DNA of 64,000 nucleotides, taken from Vacuolonema iberomarrocanum LEGE 07170 (GTDB taxonomy: Bacteria > Cyanobacteriota > Cyanobacteriia > Elainellales > Elainellaceae). Made by a program: the position numbers and the translations under genes. The notes beneath the pieces were generated by a model. That model saw only the letters and a program-made list of their open reading frames with translations, was not told the DNA's origin and did no database searches. This document shows, one piece after another, positions 8,143 through 16,716 of this stretch. The stretch covers positions 1-64,000 of the forward strand of contig JADEXA010000022.1 in the NCBI GenBank assembly GCA_015207365.1. Direction: 5' to 3'. Within the stretch, counting starts at the first letter, position 1. Each line of letters starts with the position of its first letter.

Positions 8143-9036
8143 ATGGATGTTGATCAACTGATTGCATTTGAACAGGTCGTCAGGGAAGGGAGCTTCAGCA
8201 AAGCCGCCTGGTCCTTGGGCATTGCGCAACCCACCATTAGCGCCCGCATTCAAGGGCTCGAAAAAGAAGTGGGGGGAGCCTTGTTCAAGCGGGGGCGGAA
8301 GATTGTGTTGACGGAGCTGGGCAATACGTTCTTGCCCTATGTTCAGCAGATCTTAAGCTCGCTACAGGATGGGATGGAGGCCGCTCGACTGGTTCATGAG
8401 GGCGATCGCGGGCGTTTGTCAATCGGCATCTTGCGATCGCTCGCTGGCAGCTTCATCAGTCCAGCCCTGGCAACGTTTCATCAGCACTATCCCGATGTTG
8501 AGTACTACATCCAGGAAAACGACCACTGGAGCCTGGTGAAGCGGTTGTGTGACGGCGTCATAGAGCTGGCCTTTATTTGTTGGCCCTGCATCGATCCGAT
8601 TATTGCGGACATGACACCCGTCCTATCCATTCGCGAACCCATTGTCTTCGCGGTTCCCAGCACCAGCCCCTTGGCAAAACGCGACGCTGTCAGCCAAACC
8701 GAACTGCTGTCCTATGCCAATCCGTTGTTGCTGCTCCGTTGGTGGCAGGTCACCCCAATGGCCATCACGCGCCTGGTGAGTCAGGCCAAAAGTGTGGCCA
8801 GTGTGCCGATGGATACGGGGCGATTTCTGCTGAAAAATGGCATCGGCATGGGCTTTTTCACGGAAGCCACAATTCTGCCAGATATTGAGGCAGGGCAGGT
8901 CGTGAGCTTACCTGTCCCGGATTTTCCGCCCACGGTGCGAGAGATTGCGTTAGTTCACCTGACGCGCCAAACCACCCTTTCGACCGCTGCCACCAACTTT
9001 ATTCGGCTGATGAAGGAGCAGGTGCAGCAACCATGA
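8143..9036 (+). CDS. LysR-family transcriptional regulator
   Basis: A 297-residue LTTR. The N-terminal winged helix-turn-helix spans residues 1-60 ('QVVREGSFSKAAWSLGIAQPTISARIQGLEKEVG'-type block), followed by a type 2 periplasmic-binding-like co-inducer domain (about 90-297). The length is standard. It is divergent from the small gene ending at 7599 and convergent with the FAD oxidase, so it does not head an obvious operon. Its place between two blocks of phosphonate genes suggests it senses a phosphonate, amino-acid or nitrogen signal (inference). LTTRs usually regulate themselves from the intergenic region, here 8001-8142. Confidence 0.9.
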   Translation: MDVDQLIAFEQVVREGSFSKAAWSLGIAQPTISARIQGLEKEVGGALFKRGRKIVLTELGNTFLPYVQQILSSLQDGMEAARLVHEGDRGRLSIGILRSLAGSFISPALATFHQHYPDVEYYIQENDHWSLVKRLCDGVIELAFICWPCIDPIIADMTPVLSIREPIVFAVPSTSPLAKRDAVSQTELLSYANPLLLLRWWQVTPMAITRLVSQAKSVASVPMDTGRFLLKNGIGMGFFTEATILPDIEAGQVVSLPVPDFPPTVREIALVHLTRQTTLSTAATNFIRLMKEQVQQP

Positions 9037-9067
9037 GTTGCCAACGACATAGGCTGGAGCGATGTAG

Positions 9068-9096
9068 GGTGCTGTTAGGCGTAGCCGTAACACACC
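9068..9096. repeat. Short inverted repeat between convergent genes
   Basis: A small hairpin, GGTGCTGTTA-GGC-gta-GCC-GTAACACACC, sits between the LysR gene and the FAD oxidase, which converge. The 'GGCGTAGCC' core with flanking 'TGTTA' is a familiar dispersed cyanobacterial repeat. It may also end transcription, but there is no T tract. Confidence 0.45.
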
Positions 9097-9111
9097 ATCC
9101 GTGGGATGCAA

Positions 9112-10245
9112 TCACTTATCCCAAGCGGCTGAAACAACTTCCTCCGCCAGCCCAAAAGAAAGAGTCATGCCTGCACCACTGAGCGCATTCACGATCGTGA
9201 CACCGGGTTCTGGATGAACGATGAATTCGGTTTTGCCCGGTAGCTTGGCATAGACGCCGTTCCAGGTTTCGGCGATGTGGAAGTCGGGAACCTGTGCGAA
9301 GCCCTTGAGGTAACCCAGCACATAGTCGTTGATCTGGGCATTGTCGAATGGTTCGGGGTTGAGGCCATACTCGTGGGAATCGCCGATGACCAGTTCGCCC
9401 AGGGCATTTTGCGACACCATGACATGGATGCCCCATTGCGGGAAGTGAGGGGTTTCTTCCTCGATACGGGTTTTCAGCACACCCAGGGAAGGGCAAGTGG
9501 CAAAGGCGGCATAGTGGGTGAGGGTGAGACCTGCGCATAGCGCCGGGCCAATGGAGAAGCTGTTAGGCTGAGGGGCGGTGCGCATCATTTGCAGCTTGAC
9601 CTTGGTTAGGTTGCTCGCCGCATACACTTGCGGGTACAGGGTTTCAAAATCTGAGCCGCTGCAAACAAAGATGCGATCGGCGCTCCAGGGTTGACCACCC
9701 GCTATCAACTGGGGAGCCTGAATCTCCGTGACGACATGGCCAAACTTGAAGGTCACGCCGTAGGTGGTTTGTAAGAAGCCGGGTAATTTTTGGATGGCTT
9801 CTCTGGGGTCGACGATGATTTCGGTGGAACTCCACAAGGCACCCAACAGGCCATCGGTGACGATCGCCCTACTTTTAGCTGCCGCTTCTTGGGGCGAGAG
9901 GAGTTTGACGGTGTCACTTTGGCGGAGGGCAACAAACTCCTCCAAAACCGCCAATTCATCCTCCCGATAGGCCAGGTGTAGAGACCCACAGGGGTTTGTG
10001 TGAAAGCCCGCTTGAGGCGCAATGTCTTGCCAGAGCGATCGCGCCTTCATGGCTCGCTCCAACAGCAATCCTGTGGGCTGACCAATAGGCCAGATCATGC
10101 CAAAGTTGCGAATCGATGCACCGACGGCGTAGGGATTGCGCTCAAACACAACGACACGCTGCCCCCGTTTGGCCGCCGCCAGCGCATGGGCTAAACCCAC
10201 AATTCCAGCACCCACGATCGCCACATCGAAATGCTGCACAGCCAT
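9112..10245 (-). CDS. Phosphonate-associated FAD-dependent amine oxidase (TIGR03364-like)
   Basis: A 377-residue DAO-type flavoenzyme with the Rossmann motif 'GAGIVG' at residues 12-17 and 'VVVFERN' closing the ADP-binding fold. The family label rests on its overall form and on its neighbour, a phosphonatase-like HAD hydrolase, with which this type of oxidase recurs in phosphonate loci. Relatives oxidise aminoethylphosphonate or N-methylated forms towards phosphonoacetaldehyde. The ATG at 10245 has AGGAGTGA just upstream and opens directly into the FAD fold; the longer open frame to 10374 overlaps the neighbouring gene and is not used. It is second in a minus-strand operon, after the HAD hydrolase. 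Confidence 0.85.
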   Translation of the reverse strand: MAVQHFDVAIVGAGIVGLAHALAAAKRGQRVVVFERNPYAVGASIRNFGMIWPIGQPTGLLLERAMKARSLWQDIAPQAGFHTNPCGSLHLAYREDELAVLEEFVALRQSDTVKLLSPQEAAAKSRAIVTDGLLGALWSSTEIIVDPREAIQKLPGFLQTTYGVTFKFGHVVTEIQAPQLIAGGQPWSADRIFVCSGSDFETLYPQVYAASNLTKVKLQMMRTAPQPNSFSIGPALCAGLTLTHYAAFATCPSLGVLKTRIEEETPHFPQWGIHVMVSQNALGELVIGDSHEYGLNPEPFDNAQINDYVLGYLKGFAQVPDFHIAETWNGVYAKLPGKTEFIVHPEPGVTIVNALSGAGMTLSFGLAEEVVSAAWDK

Positions 10246-10280
10246 GAGACTCACTCCTGATGAATGGATAAAGATGAAAA

Positions 10281-10312
10281 GCACCGAGCGTTTCCTCTCA
10301 AACGCCCGGTGC
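10281..10312 (-). terminator. Intercistronic stem-loop between hydrolase and oxidase
   Basis: A 13-bp stem with one mismatch (GCACCGAGCGTTT / AAACGCCCGGTGC) and a six-base loop, followed on the minus strand by TTTTC. It lies in the gap between two genes of one operon, so it probably attenuates or protects the transcript and lowers oxidase output relative to hydrolase. Confidence 0.6.
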
Positions 10313-10321
10313 CGAAAAGCG

Positions 10322-11047
10322 CTACAAATTAGCCAGCCGACCATTAAGCTCTGCGAGGGAATCGAGGAGGCCATGATTGGGGTGCATTTCTAGCTCGGCA
10401 CGGCTGTGGCTGCCGTTGGTCACGCCCAGGGCGTAGCGGCAGTGGGCGTTGATCCCTGCGGCTAGATCAGACGGCGTATCCCCGATCGCCACTACCGCTT
10501 GCGGGTCTTTAATCCCCAGCTTGTACATGGCTTTTTGAATCATGTAGGGAGCCGGACGCCCGTCGCTGTTGTAGATTTCAGACGGGGTGACCGACACTTG
10601 GATGGGGGTATCGGGAGTGCCAACATAATCGGCATTCAGTCCTTCATCCCAACCCAGGCGATGCAGAATAATGTCGGTTACTTTGCGGTAAAAGCCCGTA
10701 TTCAGGGCGATCGCAATTCCCTGAGCCTTGAGCCATGCAAAGGTTTCTAAACAGGCTTCCGTTGGTTCAACGGGTTGGGTGCGGTAGTGGGTTTCGAGGC
10801 GATCGCAAAACTGCTGAAACGAGGTTGCGACCTTGGTCTCATACTCGGGATGATTGGCGCCAAGCTGCGCTTGCCATAGGGTTTCAAACACGCGCCGCTT
10901 TGACCACCCCATCATGCTATTCACCTGCTCCGTATTGGCAACCAGTCCCGTTGCTGCCGCCGTTGCCATGAAGCAAGCCTGAACCTCTCCGCTATCCTTG
11001 ACGGTTGTGCCCGCCATATCAAACACGACTAGCTGAATTGTGCCCAT
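10322..11047 (-). CDS. Phosphonatase-like HAD hydrolase (PhnX-related, TIGR03351-like)
   Basis: A 241-residue HAD-superfamily hydrolase. The nucleophile motif 'FDMAGTT' (Asp10) has Ala at the +2 position, as in phosphonoacetaldehyde hydrolase ('DxAGT'), where the usual acid/base Asp is absent. 'MGWSK' places Lys50 where PhnX has its Schiff-base Lys53. 'VAIGDTPSD' supplies the Mg-binding acids. The likely reaction is hydrolytic C-P cleavage of phosphonoacetaldehyde or a close aldehyde to phosphate. It is first in the minus-strand operon with the FAD oxidase, consistent with oxidase making the aldehyde and hydrolase cleaving it. It is divergent from the GntR regulator, with a palindromic operator between them. 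Confidence 0.87.
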   Translation of the reverse strand: MGTIQLVVFDMAGTTVKDSGEVQACFMATAAATGLVANTEQVNSMMGWSKRRVFETLWQAQLGANHPEYETKVATSFQQFCDRLETHYRTQPVEPTEACLETFAWLKAQGIAIALNTGFYRKVTDIILHRLGWDEGLNADYVGTPDTPIQVSVTPSEIYNSDGRPAPYMIQKAMYKLGIKDPQAVVAIGDTPSDLAAGINAHCRYALGVTNGSHSRAELEMHPNHGLLDSLAELNGRLANL

Positions 11048-11104
11048 AGGTTTTCCTGCAACGACACCGCGATTGCTTTTCCATACTCTCCACTCCGATC
11101 TAGA

Positions 11105-11114
11105 TGTCTAGACA
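11105..11114. promoter_or_regulatory. Putative PhnF-like operator 1
   Basis: The perfect 10-bp palindrome TGTCTAGACA lies in the 133-bp divergent region between the hydrolase and the GntR regulator. The same palindrome recurs in front of the hydrolase/transporter operon (12043-12052). Two copies flanking the regulator gene are what a GntR autoregulator would use. Confidence 0.6.
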
Positions 11115-11180
11115 CCTGGGCAAAGAATATCGAAACTCAACATAATTAGCAAGAAGCCCCCCACGATTAGCTGACCGCTT

Positions 11181-11894
11181 ATGTTTCAGTCCGCCTTACC
11201 GATTTATGTTCAGATAGCAAATGACCTGAGGCGCAAAATTCAGCAGGGGGTTTATCAGGTTGGCGACAAGCTACCTAGCCAAAAGGAGCTAGGGTCTTCT
11301 TTCGGCGTCAACCGCCACACCATCCGCCAAGCCTTTGATCTGCTGAAGGATGAGGGGTTGCTGCGGGTCGATCGCGGGCTAGGGGCGTTTATCGCTGATG
11401 CCCCCATTCAATACCCGATCGGTAAGCGGGTACGCTACAACGAATCCTTGCAGGCACAGGGACACACCAGTCGCTATCAGTTTCTGCGCGCCTTTGAGAC
11501 GGTTGCTGACGGCAAAGTGGCTCAGCGCCTGGAGATTGCACTGGGGGAGGCGATCGCCCAGGTCGATCTGGTAGGGCTGGTGGATGATCGCCCCCTAATC
11601 GTTAGCACCAGCTACTTCCCGCTACAGCGTTTCCCTGACTTGTTAACCCATATTCCCCATACCCAATCCATTTCCCAACTTCTGCGCAACCAATACGACT
11701 GCGACCATGTACGGCGATGCACCTATGTCTCAATTCGGGCGGTGCGCTCTCAAGATGCCAAGCTGTTGCAGATTCCCCTCAACCAATCGATTTTGCTAGT
11801 GCAGGCAGTCAACGCCGATCAGCATGGTCGGCTGATTGAGTACACCGTGACGCGCTTCCGGGGGGATGGGGTGGAACTGATGTTTGACTACTAG
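11181..11894 (+). CDS. GntR-family regulator, HutC/PhnF subfamily
   Basis: A 237-residue regulator. The N-terminal GntR winged helix spans residues 1-70 ('GVYQVGDKLPSQKEL' and 'FGVNRHTIRQAFDLLKDEG'), followed by a UTRA ligand domain (about 85-237). Length and architecture match PhnF, the regulator of many phosphonate operons. It is divergent from the HAD hydrolase operon and followed, after a 230-bp gap, by the NPP/ABC operon. The shared TGTCTAGACA palindromes on both sides suggest it controls both units and itself. The effector (a phosphonate, or phosphate status) is unknown. Confidence 0.87.
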   Translation: MFQSALPIYVQIANDLRRKIQQGVYQVGDKLPSQKELGSSFGVNRHTIRQAFDLLKDEGLLRVDRGLGAFIADAPIQYPIGKRVRYNESLQAQGHTSRYQFLRAFETVADGKVAQRLEIALGEAIAQVDLVGLVDDRPLIVSTSYFPLQRFPDLLTHIPHTQSISQLLRNQYDCDHVRRCTYVSIRAVRSQDAKLLQIPLNQSILLVQAVNADQHGRLIEYTVTRFRGDGVELMFDY

Positions 11895-12041
11895 GGGCGA
11901 TCGCTGTCTGCCAGATTAGCTAAGGGAAAGGGAGGTTTCTTCTCCTTCCTTTGGTGAAACTTTAACCCACCAGACGCCCAAGCTTAACGCTTGGTTAACC
12001 CGTGGCTTTTGAGAGGTAGCGTACTCTGTTGACGAGTCTAG

Positions 12042-12053
12042 CTGTCTAGACAG
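12042..12053. promoter_or_regulatory. Putative PhnF-like operator 2
   Basis: The 12-bp perfect palindrome CTGTCTAGACAG contains the same TGTCTAGACA core as operator 1. It sits about 80 bp before the first gene of the hydrolase/ABC transporter operon, just downstream of a TTGACG box (12029-12034) that could be a -35 element. Binding there would block transcription. Confidence 0.6.
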
Positions 12054-12132
12054 GTAGGTGTCGCAGGCGTCTTTATCTCCCAGGGTGCACTGTGTGCAGG
12101 TTCGCTGTTAGCCCTCAAGCGAGGACATGCTC

Positions 12133-13032
12133 ATGACAACGAAGGTATTGCTGATCCTCTTAGATGGCTTGCGCTGGGATGTGGCGCAGACGTCGATGGG
12201 ATACCTGGCACATCTACTGGAAGTGCGTCAGGCCAGCCTCTACAAGGTTCAAGCCGAGTTGCCGACCCTATCCCGTCCGCTGTATGAGGTGTTGCTTACA
12301 GGTACACCCGTTGCGGTAAACGCTATCGGAGCCAACGACGTAGTGCGACTGTCGCATCAGCGGAGTATGTTTCATCTCGCCACAGCGGCGGGACTGACGA
12401 CGGCTGCTGCCGCCTATTCCTGGTTTAGCGAACTGTATAACGGGGTGCCCTTTGAACCCTGGCGCGATCGCGACCAGCACCAGTCCGACCTGCCGATTCA
12501 GCATGGTCGCTTCTACTGGCAAGATAGCTACCCCGACTCACACCTGTTTGCCGATGCCGAGATGCTGCGACAGGCGCATCACCCCGACTTTATGCTGGTG
12601 CATCCCATGGGGATCGACGATGCGGGTCACCGCTATGGATCCGACACGCCGGAGTATCGCGGCAGCGCTCTGGCCACCGACAGCCTTCTTTCTCACTATG
12701 TGCCCCGCTGGCGAGAAGCGGGTTACACCCTCTTGATTACCGCCGACCACGGGATGAATGCCGATGGTCAGCATGGTGGCGTGCTGCCTGATGTGCGAGA
12801 GGTGCCGTTGTTCTGTATCGGTGATGCGTTTGTGCCAGGAACCTATCGGGAGGGGTTGTCGCAACTGGCGATCGCCCCATTAATGTGTCGCCTCCTCGCG
12901 TTGCCACTGGCAGATGCGATGCAGGCGCTTCCTATACCGGGATATGAACCCCAGGGTGAGAATGCTGTCGTCTTTCCCGCCCAGGTTGACCCTTCAACTC
13001 CTCTGACTGTTTCTGAAGTCTCTATTTCATAA
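12133..13032 (+). CDS. Alkaline phosphatase-superfamily (NPP/PhnA-like) hydrolase
   Basis: A 299-residue metal-dependent hydrolase of the nucleotide pyrophosphatase/phosphodiesterase type. 'LLDGLRWD' gives the first metal Asp (Asp11), 'ELPTLSRPLYE' the Thr/Ser nucleophile segment, 'GIDDAGHRYG' and 'TADHGMN' further metal ligands, and a late 'GGVLPDV' the closing His/Asp region. The superfamily includes phosphonoacetate hydrolase and phosphonate monoester hydrolases. No signal peptide is visible, so it acts in the cytoplasm. The ATG at 12133 has GAGG at good spacing; an ATG at 12127 is also possible. It sits 40 bp before the substrate-binding lipoprotein gene, so it may process the imported compound, for example a phosphonate ester (inference). 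Confidence 0.8.
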   Translation: MTTKVLLILLDGLRWDVAQTSMGYLAHLLEVRQASLYKVQAELPTLSRPLYEVLLTGTPVAVNAIGANDVVRLSHQRSMFHLATAAGLTTAAAAYSWFSELYNGVPFEPWRDRDQHQSDLPIQHGRFYWQDSYPDSHLFADAEMLRQAHHPDFMLVHPMGIDDAGHRYGSDTPEYRGSALATDSLLSHYVPRWREAGYTLLITADHGMNADGQHGGVLPDVREVPLFCIGDAFVPGTYREGLSQLAIAPLMCRLLALPLADAMQALPIPGYEPQGENAVVFPAQVDPSTPLTVSEVSIS

Positions 13033-13072
13033 CGCTCTATATTCATTCACGATTCACGAAGGAAGGCGATCG

Positions 13073-15193
13073 ATGAAGTCACTTGTTCGGACTCAAAACG
13101 TCATTGCTACGCTTCTGGCCTCATCTCTGACGATCATCAGTTGCAGCCCAACTGAGACGACCAGTTCGGGTGAAACAACCACAGCGGGGGGTAGCGAGAG
13201 TAGCTGCCCTGCTGTGACAGTGGCCGATGCCCAGGGCGTCGATGCTGGGAAATATCCACAACAGTACGACCTGACGGAATACCAAGACGCGGCGGGTTGC
13301 GAAATGACCTTCTCCGCCAACCCAGAGATTGAAACCTTCAACGGCCAAATCGATGGAAACGCCGAGCTACCACCCCTGGAAGAGCGCCTACCAGCGGAGC
13401 CCCTGGTCGTTGTGCCCTACGAAGAGATTGGTAACCATGGCGGTGTGCTGACAGGTCTCTCGAAAGCAACAGAGTCAGGCACCTCAGATCTGCTGTCAGT
13501 GCGCCATGTGAACTTGTTCCGCTATTCCGATGACTTGCAAACCATTGTTCCTAACATCGCCCGCGACTTTGAATGGAATGACGACTACACGGTGCTGACG
13601 GTGTACCTGCGCGAAGGGCACAAGTGGTCGAATGGCGAACCCTTCACTGCCGAAGATGTGGCCTTCTGGCACAACGATGTGTTGGGTAATGACACCCTCT
13701 ACAGCGAAGGTATCCCCGATCGCTTCTTGATTGGGGGCGAACCGATGCAGGTGGAAGCGGTGGATGAAACCACCGTCGTCTTCACCCTACCCCAGGCCAA
13801 ACCCGGTTTGGTGGCCCTGTTTGCCATCGACTATGCCCAACCTTTCCTACCCATGCACTTCTTGGGGCAATATCACCCCGATGTGAATCCCGATGCTGAG
13901 ACTAATGCCACGGAAGCAGGGTTTGCGAGCTGGGATGAAGCTTTCAACTTCTACTACGGCAGCAGCGACTGGAAAGATGTTCCCTCCCCGCTGCTGAAGG
14001 ATGCCGCTAAGGCGGAGAGCTTGGATCGTGCGGTCATGCCCACCCTGGAATCCCACATCTTGATCTCCGACACGGCGGAAGGTCGGCAATTGGTAGCTAA
14101 TCCCTACTTCCATCAAGTCGATACCACCGGACAGCAATTGCCCTACATCAGCGAGATCGATGAACTCTACGTACCTGAGACGGAAGTTCAAAACCTGAAG
14201 CTTTCCAATGGTGAGGTCGTCTACAAGTCGCAGGCGGTGTTTGGGGAAGACTTGCCTGTGCTGCAACAGAATGAAGCCGAGGGCGACTACACCGTGGATG
14301 CGGTGCCTACCGTGGGTGAGTCCATGGTGGCCTACTCCTTCAATGTGAATCATAAGGACGAAGGCTTGCGCGAAATCTTTGGTGACCTGCGCTTCCGAGA
14401 GGCTGCGAGTCAGGCGCTCAACCGCGAAGAGATTAACGAGCTGGTGTACTTCGGACTCGGCACACCCGCGCAATACACCGCGTTTGACCCCAACACGGTT
14501 GATTTTGTCACCGACGAGCAGCGTAATTATCTGGCGGATTACAACCCCGACCGCGCCAATGAGTTGCTGGATGAGATGGGTCTGGTGGATGCCAATGGGG
14601 ATGGAACGCGCGATCGCCTCGATGGTAGCCCGCTGGTCATCAACCTGCAATTTGCCAGTCAGGGTGGACCAGTCAAACTGCACGAACTCTTTGCCCAGTA
14701 CCTCGATGACGTGGGGCTAAACGTACAGTTGAGAGAAGTGACGTCGGATGAATATCGCGCGAGTCAGGCGGCCAACGACCTGGATGTCATGACCTGGACG
14801 AAGGCGTATACGTCTGCCTTCGTGGCCGGTTCCCGTGAGCCCCTGATTCCTCCCTTCGGCGACTACTTTAGCCTCACCAATGGCCACCTGTGGGCGAAGT
14901 ACATTGAGACGGATGGAGCTGAAGGTTTGGAACCCCCTGCCTGGGTAACGGAGCTAGATGCGAAGTCCACGGAGTACCAAACCTACACCCTGGGCACTCC
15001 AGAATCTAGTGAGCTGGGTCGGGAAATTGTGGATTTGGTTCAGTCCGATCTGATGTTCATTGGCACCGTGGGTAACCCTGCTGAGCCGGTGTACCACCGC
15101 AACGACCTGGTCAACTTTCCTACCTTTACGGCGAAGTCCTACGACTACTACTGGGCCTATCCGTATCGTCCAACTCAGTGGTTCTTGCGATAA
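13073..15193 (+). CDS. ABC transporter substrate-binding lipoprotein, family 5 (oligopeptide type)
   Basis: A 706-residue extracellular solute-binding protein. It has a lipoprotein signal with lipobox 'IISC' (Cys near residue 24) and a Thr/Ser-rich linker. An unusual segment of about 90 residues with two Cys then precedes the SBP_bac_5 core, recognisable from 'IARDFEWNDDYTVLTVYLREG', cut here to its pattern: 'W..D...TV.LR.GHKWSNGEPFTAEDV.F'. It is longer than the usual 500-550 residues of DppA/OppA. It would bind the substrate outside the inner membrane and deliver it to the permeases encoded downstream. The 480-bp gap to the first permease is filled with direct repeats. Substrate is unknown; the cluster suggests a phosphonate-containing molecule. 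Confidence 0.88.
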   Translation: MKSLVRTQNVIATLLASSLTIISCSPTETTSSGETTTAGGSESSCPAVTVADAQGVDAGKYPQQYDLTEYQDAAGCEMTFSANPEIETFNGQIDGNAELPPLEERLPAEPLVVVPYEEIGNHGGVLTGLSKATESGTSDLLSVRHVNLFRYSDDLQTIVPNIARDFEWNDDYTVLTVYLREGHKWSNGEPFTAEDVAFWHNDVLGNDTLYSEGIPDRFLIGGEPMQVEAVDETTVVFTLPQAKPGLVALFAIDYAQPFLPMHFLGQYHPDVNPDAETNATEAGFASWDEAFNFYYGSSDWKDVPSPLLKDAAKAESLDRAVMPTLESHILISDTAEGRQLVANPYFHQVDTTGQQLPYISEIDELYVPETEVQNLKLSNGEVVYKSQAVFGEDLPVLQQNEAEGDYTVDAVPTVGESMVAYSFNVNHKDEGLREIFGDLRFREAASQALNREEINELVYFGLGTPAQYTAFDPNTVDFVTDEQRNYLADYNPDRANELLDEMGLVDANGDGTRDRLDGSPLVINLQFASQGGPVKLHELFAQYLDDVGLNVQLREVTSDEYRASQAANDLDVMTWTKAYTSAFVAGSREPLIPPFGDYFSLTNGHLWAKYIETDGAEGLEPPAWVTELDAKSTEYQTYTLGTPESSELGREIVDLVQSDLMFIGTVGNPAEPVYHRNDLVNFPTFTAKSYDYYWAYPYRPTQWFLR

Positions 15194-15288
15194 CGACTCC
15201 AGAAGCGCTAGAGCGGCTACTGGGTTTCTAGTGGCCTGTTGGTTTACTCCAGTTCTGAGATGGTTTCTTCCTTGGAGTCCCTTGGTTT

Positions 15289-15512
15289 GATCCCCCCCTG
15301 GCCCCCCTTAATAAGGGGGGAATGACCGCAAAGTCTCCTGGAAGATCCCCCCTGGCCCCCCGTAATAAGGGGGGAATGACCGCAAAGTCCCCTGGAAGAT
15401 CCCCCCTAACCCCCCTTAATAAGGGGGGAATGACCGCAAAGCCTCTCTTTGTAAAGGGAGGAAAGTGACCTCAAAGTCCCCCTTAATAAGGGGGATTTAG
15501 GGGGATCCGACA
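15289..15512. repeat. 54-55-bp tandem repeat array (three full units plus degenerate tail)
   Basis: Units start at 15289, 15344 and 15398. Each holds a CCCCCC...TTAATAAGGGGGG palindrome followed by 'AATGACCGCAAAGTC' and 'CCTGGAA'. A degenerate fourth part runs to about 15512. The G/C palindrome is a dispersed cyanobacterial intergenic repeat. Here the array separates the binding-protein gene from its permeases. The rest of 15194-15672 holds no gene. Confidence 0.8.
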
Positions 15513-15672
15513 AGGGCTCCACGGATCAACCGCAACCTATTCACCCAGTAGCCAGAGGCGAGGTATTAGAAAACCAATCTCTCAAGATCGCCCCAAATTT
15601 GATTAACCTCTGATTGACCTCGCTCCTCTTCGCGATCGCCCCCTTGCATTTGTCCCGCACCCCCTGCGAGCC

Positions 15673-16713
15673 ATGATTCTATCCACTGCCTCCTCTAGCC
15701 AAGCGAACGCGGCCTTCTGGCGGTTCTTGGCGACCCGCCTGCTGGTGTCTCTGCTGACCCTGCTGGCGGTTTCCTTCATGATTTACGGCTTGATCGAGCT
15801 GATGCCCGGCGACTATGCCGAGCGCGAGCTGTTTCGCAAATACTCTGGCACAGGCGTCACCATCACCCAGGCCGAAATTGACCGCGTGCGAGCCGACCTG
15901 GGGTTGGATCGACCCTTTTTGGTGCGCTACGGCGAGTGGCTGTGGAACGTCGTCACCCGCCTTGATTTCGGCCCCGCTTTTCGGGTGGAAACCTCGGTCA
16001 ATGCCCTGATTGGAGACAAGTTCTTCTACACCTTTGTGTTGGTGGTCGGGGCGATGCTGATTTCCTATATCGTGGCGATTCCCGTGGGTATTTGGGTGGC
16101 CTCTCGCAAGTCCGGAATCGGCGATGGGGTTGTGACGCTGTTGTCCTACTTGGGATTAGCGTTGCCGAATTTTGCGATCGCCCTCGTTCTGCTGATGCTC
16201 AATGCCTTCGTCTTCGACCTGGATGTCACCGGGTTGGTGTCCCAAGAATTTCGCGATGCGCCCTGGTCAATGGCCAAGTTTCTGGACTTTCTGGGACATG
16301 CCTACATTCCCCTGTTGGTACTGGGCTGGTCAACCACTGCGTTTCAACTCCAAACCATGCGGGGGCTGATGAAAGACGAGATGGGCAAGCTCTACGTCAC
16401 AGCAGCGCAAGCCCGGGGCTTCTCCGGTTGGCCCATGTTGATTAAGTATCCCGCCCGCCATGCGGTGATGCCCATTGTTTCGACGATCGGCTTTGACTTT
16501 TCCCGCTCCTTCAATGAACTGCCCATCGTGGCCTCAATTTTGGTGTTGGGGGAACTGGGGCAGGAGCTGCTACTGGCGTTTCTGGATGCTGACCAGAACA
16601 CCGCAGCGGGAATTTTGGTGTGCATTACCAGCGTCATCATTGCCGCCAATTTCCTCTCGGATTTGTTGGTTGCAGCGCTAGACCCCCGTGTACGCATGAG
16701 AGGAGGACGCTAA
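15673..16713 (+). CDS. ABC transporter permease (DppB/OppB type)
   Basis: A 346-residue inner-membrane permease. The N-terminal helix 'LLVSLLTLLAVSFMIYGLIELMPGD' is typical of the OppB/DppB group. A periplasmic loop with 'LGLDRPFLVRYGEWL' follows, then five more helices. The EAA-like coupling loop sits around 'YVTAAQARGFSGWPMLIKYPARHA'. It pairs with the next permease (3-bp gap) to form the translocation channel. Confidence 0.92.
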   Translation: MILSTASSSQANAAFWRFLATRLLVSLLTLLAVSFMIYGLIELMPGDYAERELFRKYSGTGVTITQAEIDRVRADLGLDRPFLVRYGEWLWNVVTRLDFGPAFRVETSVNALIGDKFFYTFVLVVGAMLISYIVAIPVGIWVASRKSGIGDGVVTLLSYLGLALPNFAIALVLLMLNAFVFDLDVTGLVSQEFRDAPWSMAKFLDFLGHAYIPLLVLGWSTTAFQLQTMRGLMKDEMGKLYVTAAQARGFSGWPMLIKYPARHAVMPIVSTIGFDFSRSFNELPIVASILVLGELGQELLLAFLDADQNTAAGILVCITSVIIAANFLSDLLVAALDPRVRMRGGR

Positions 16714-16716
16714 GCC

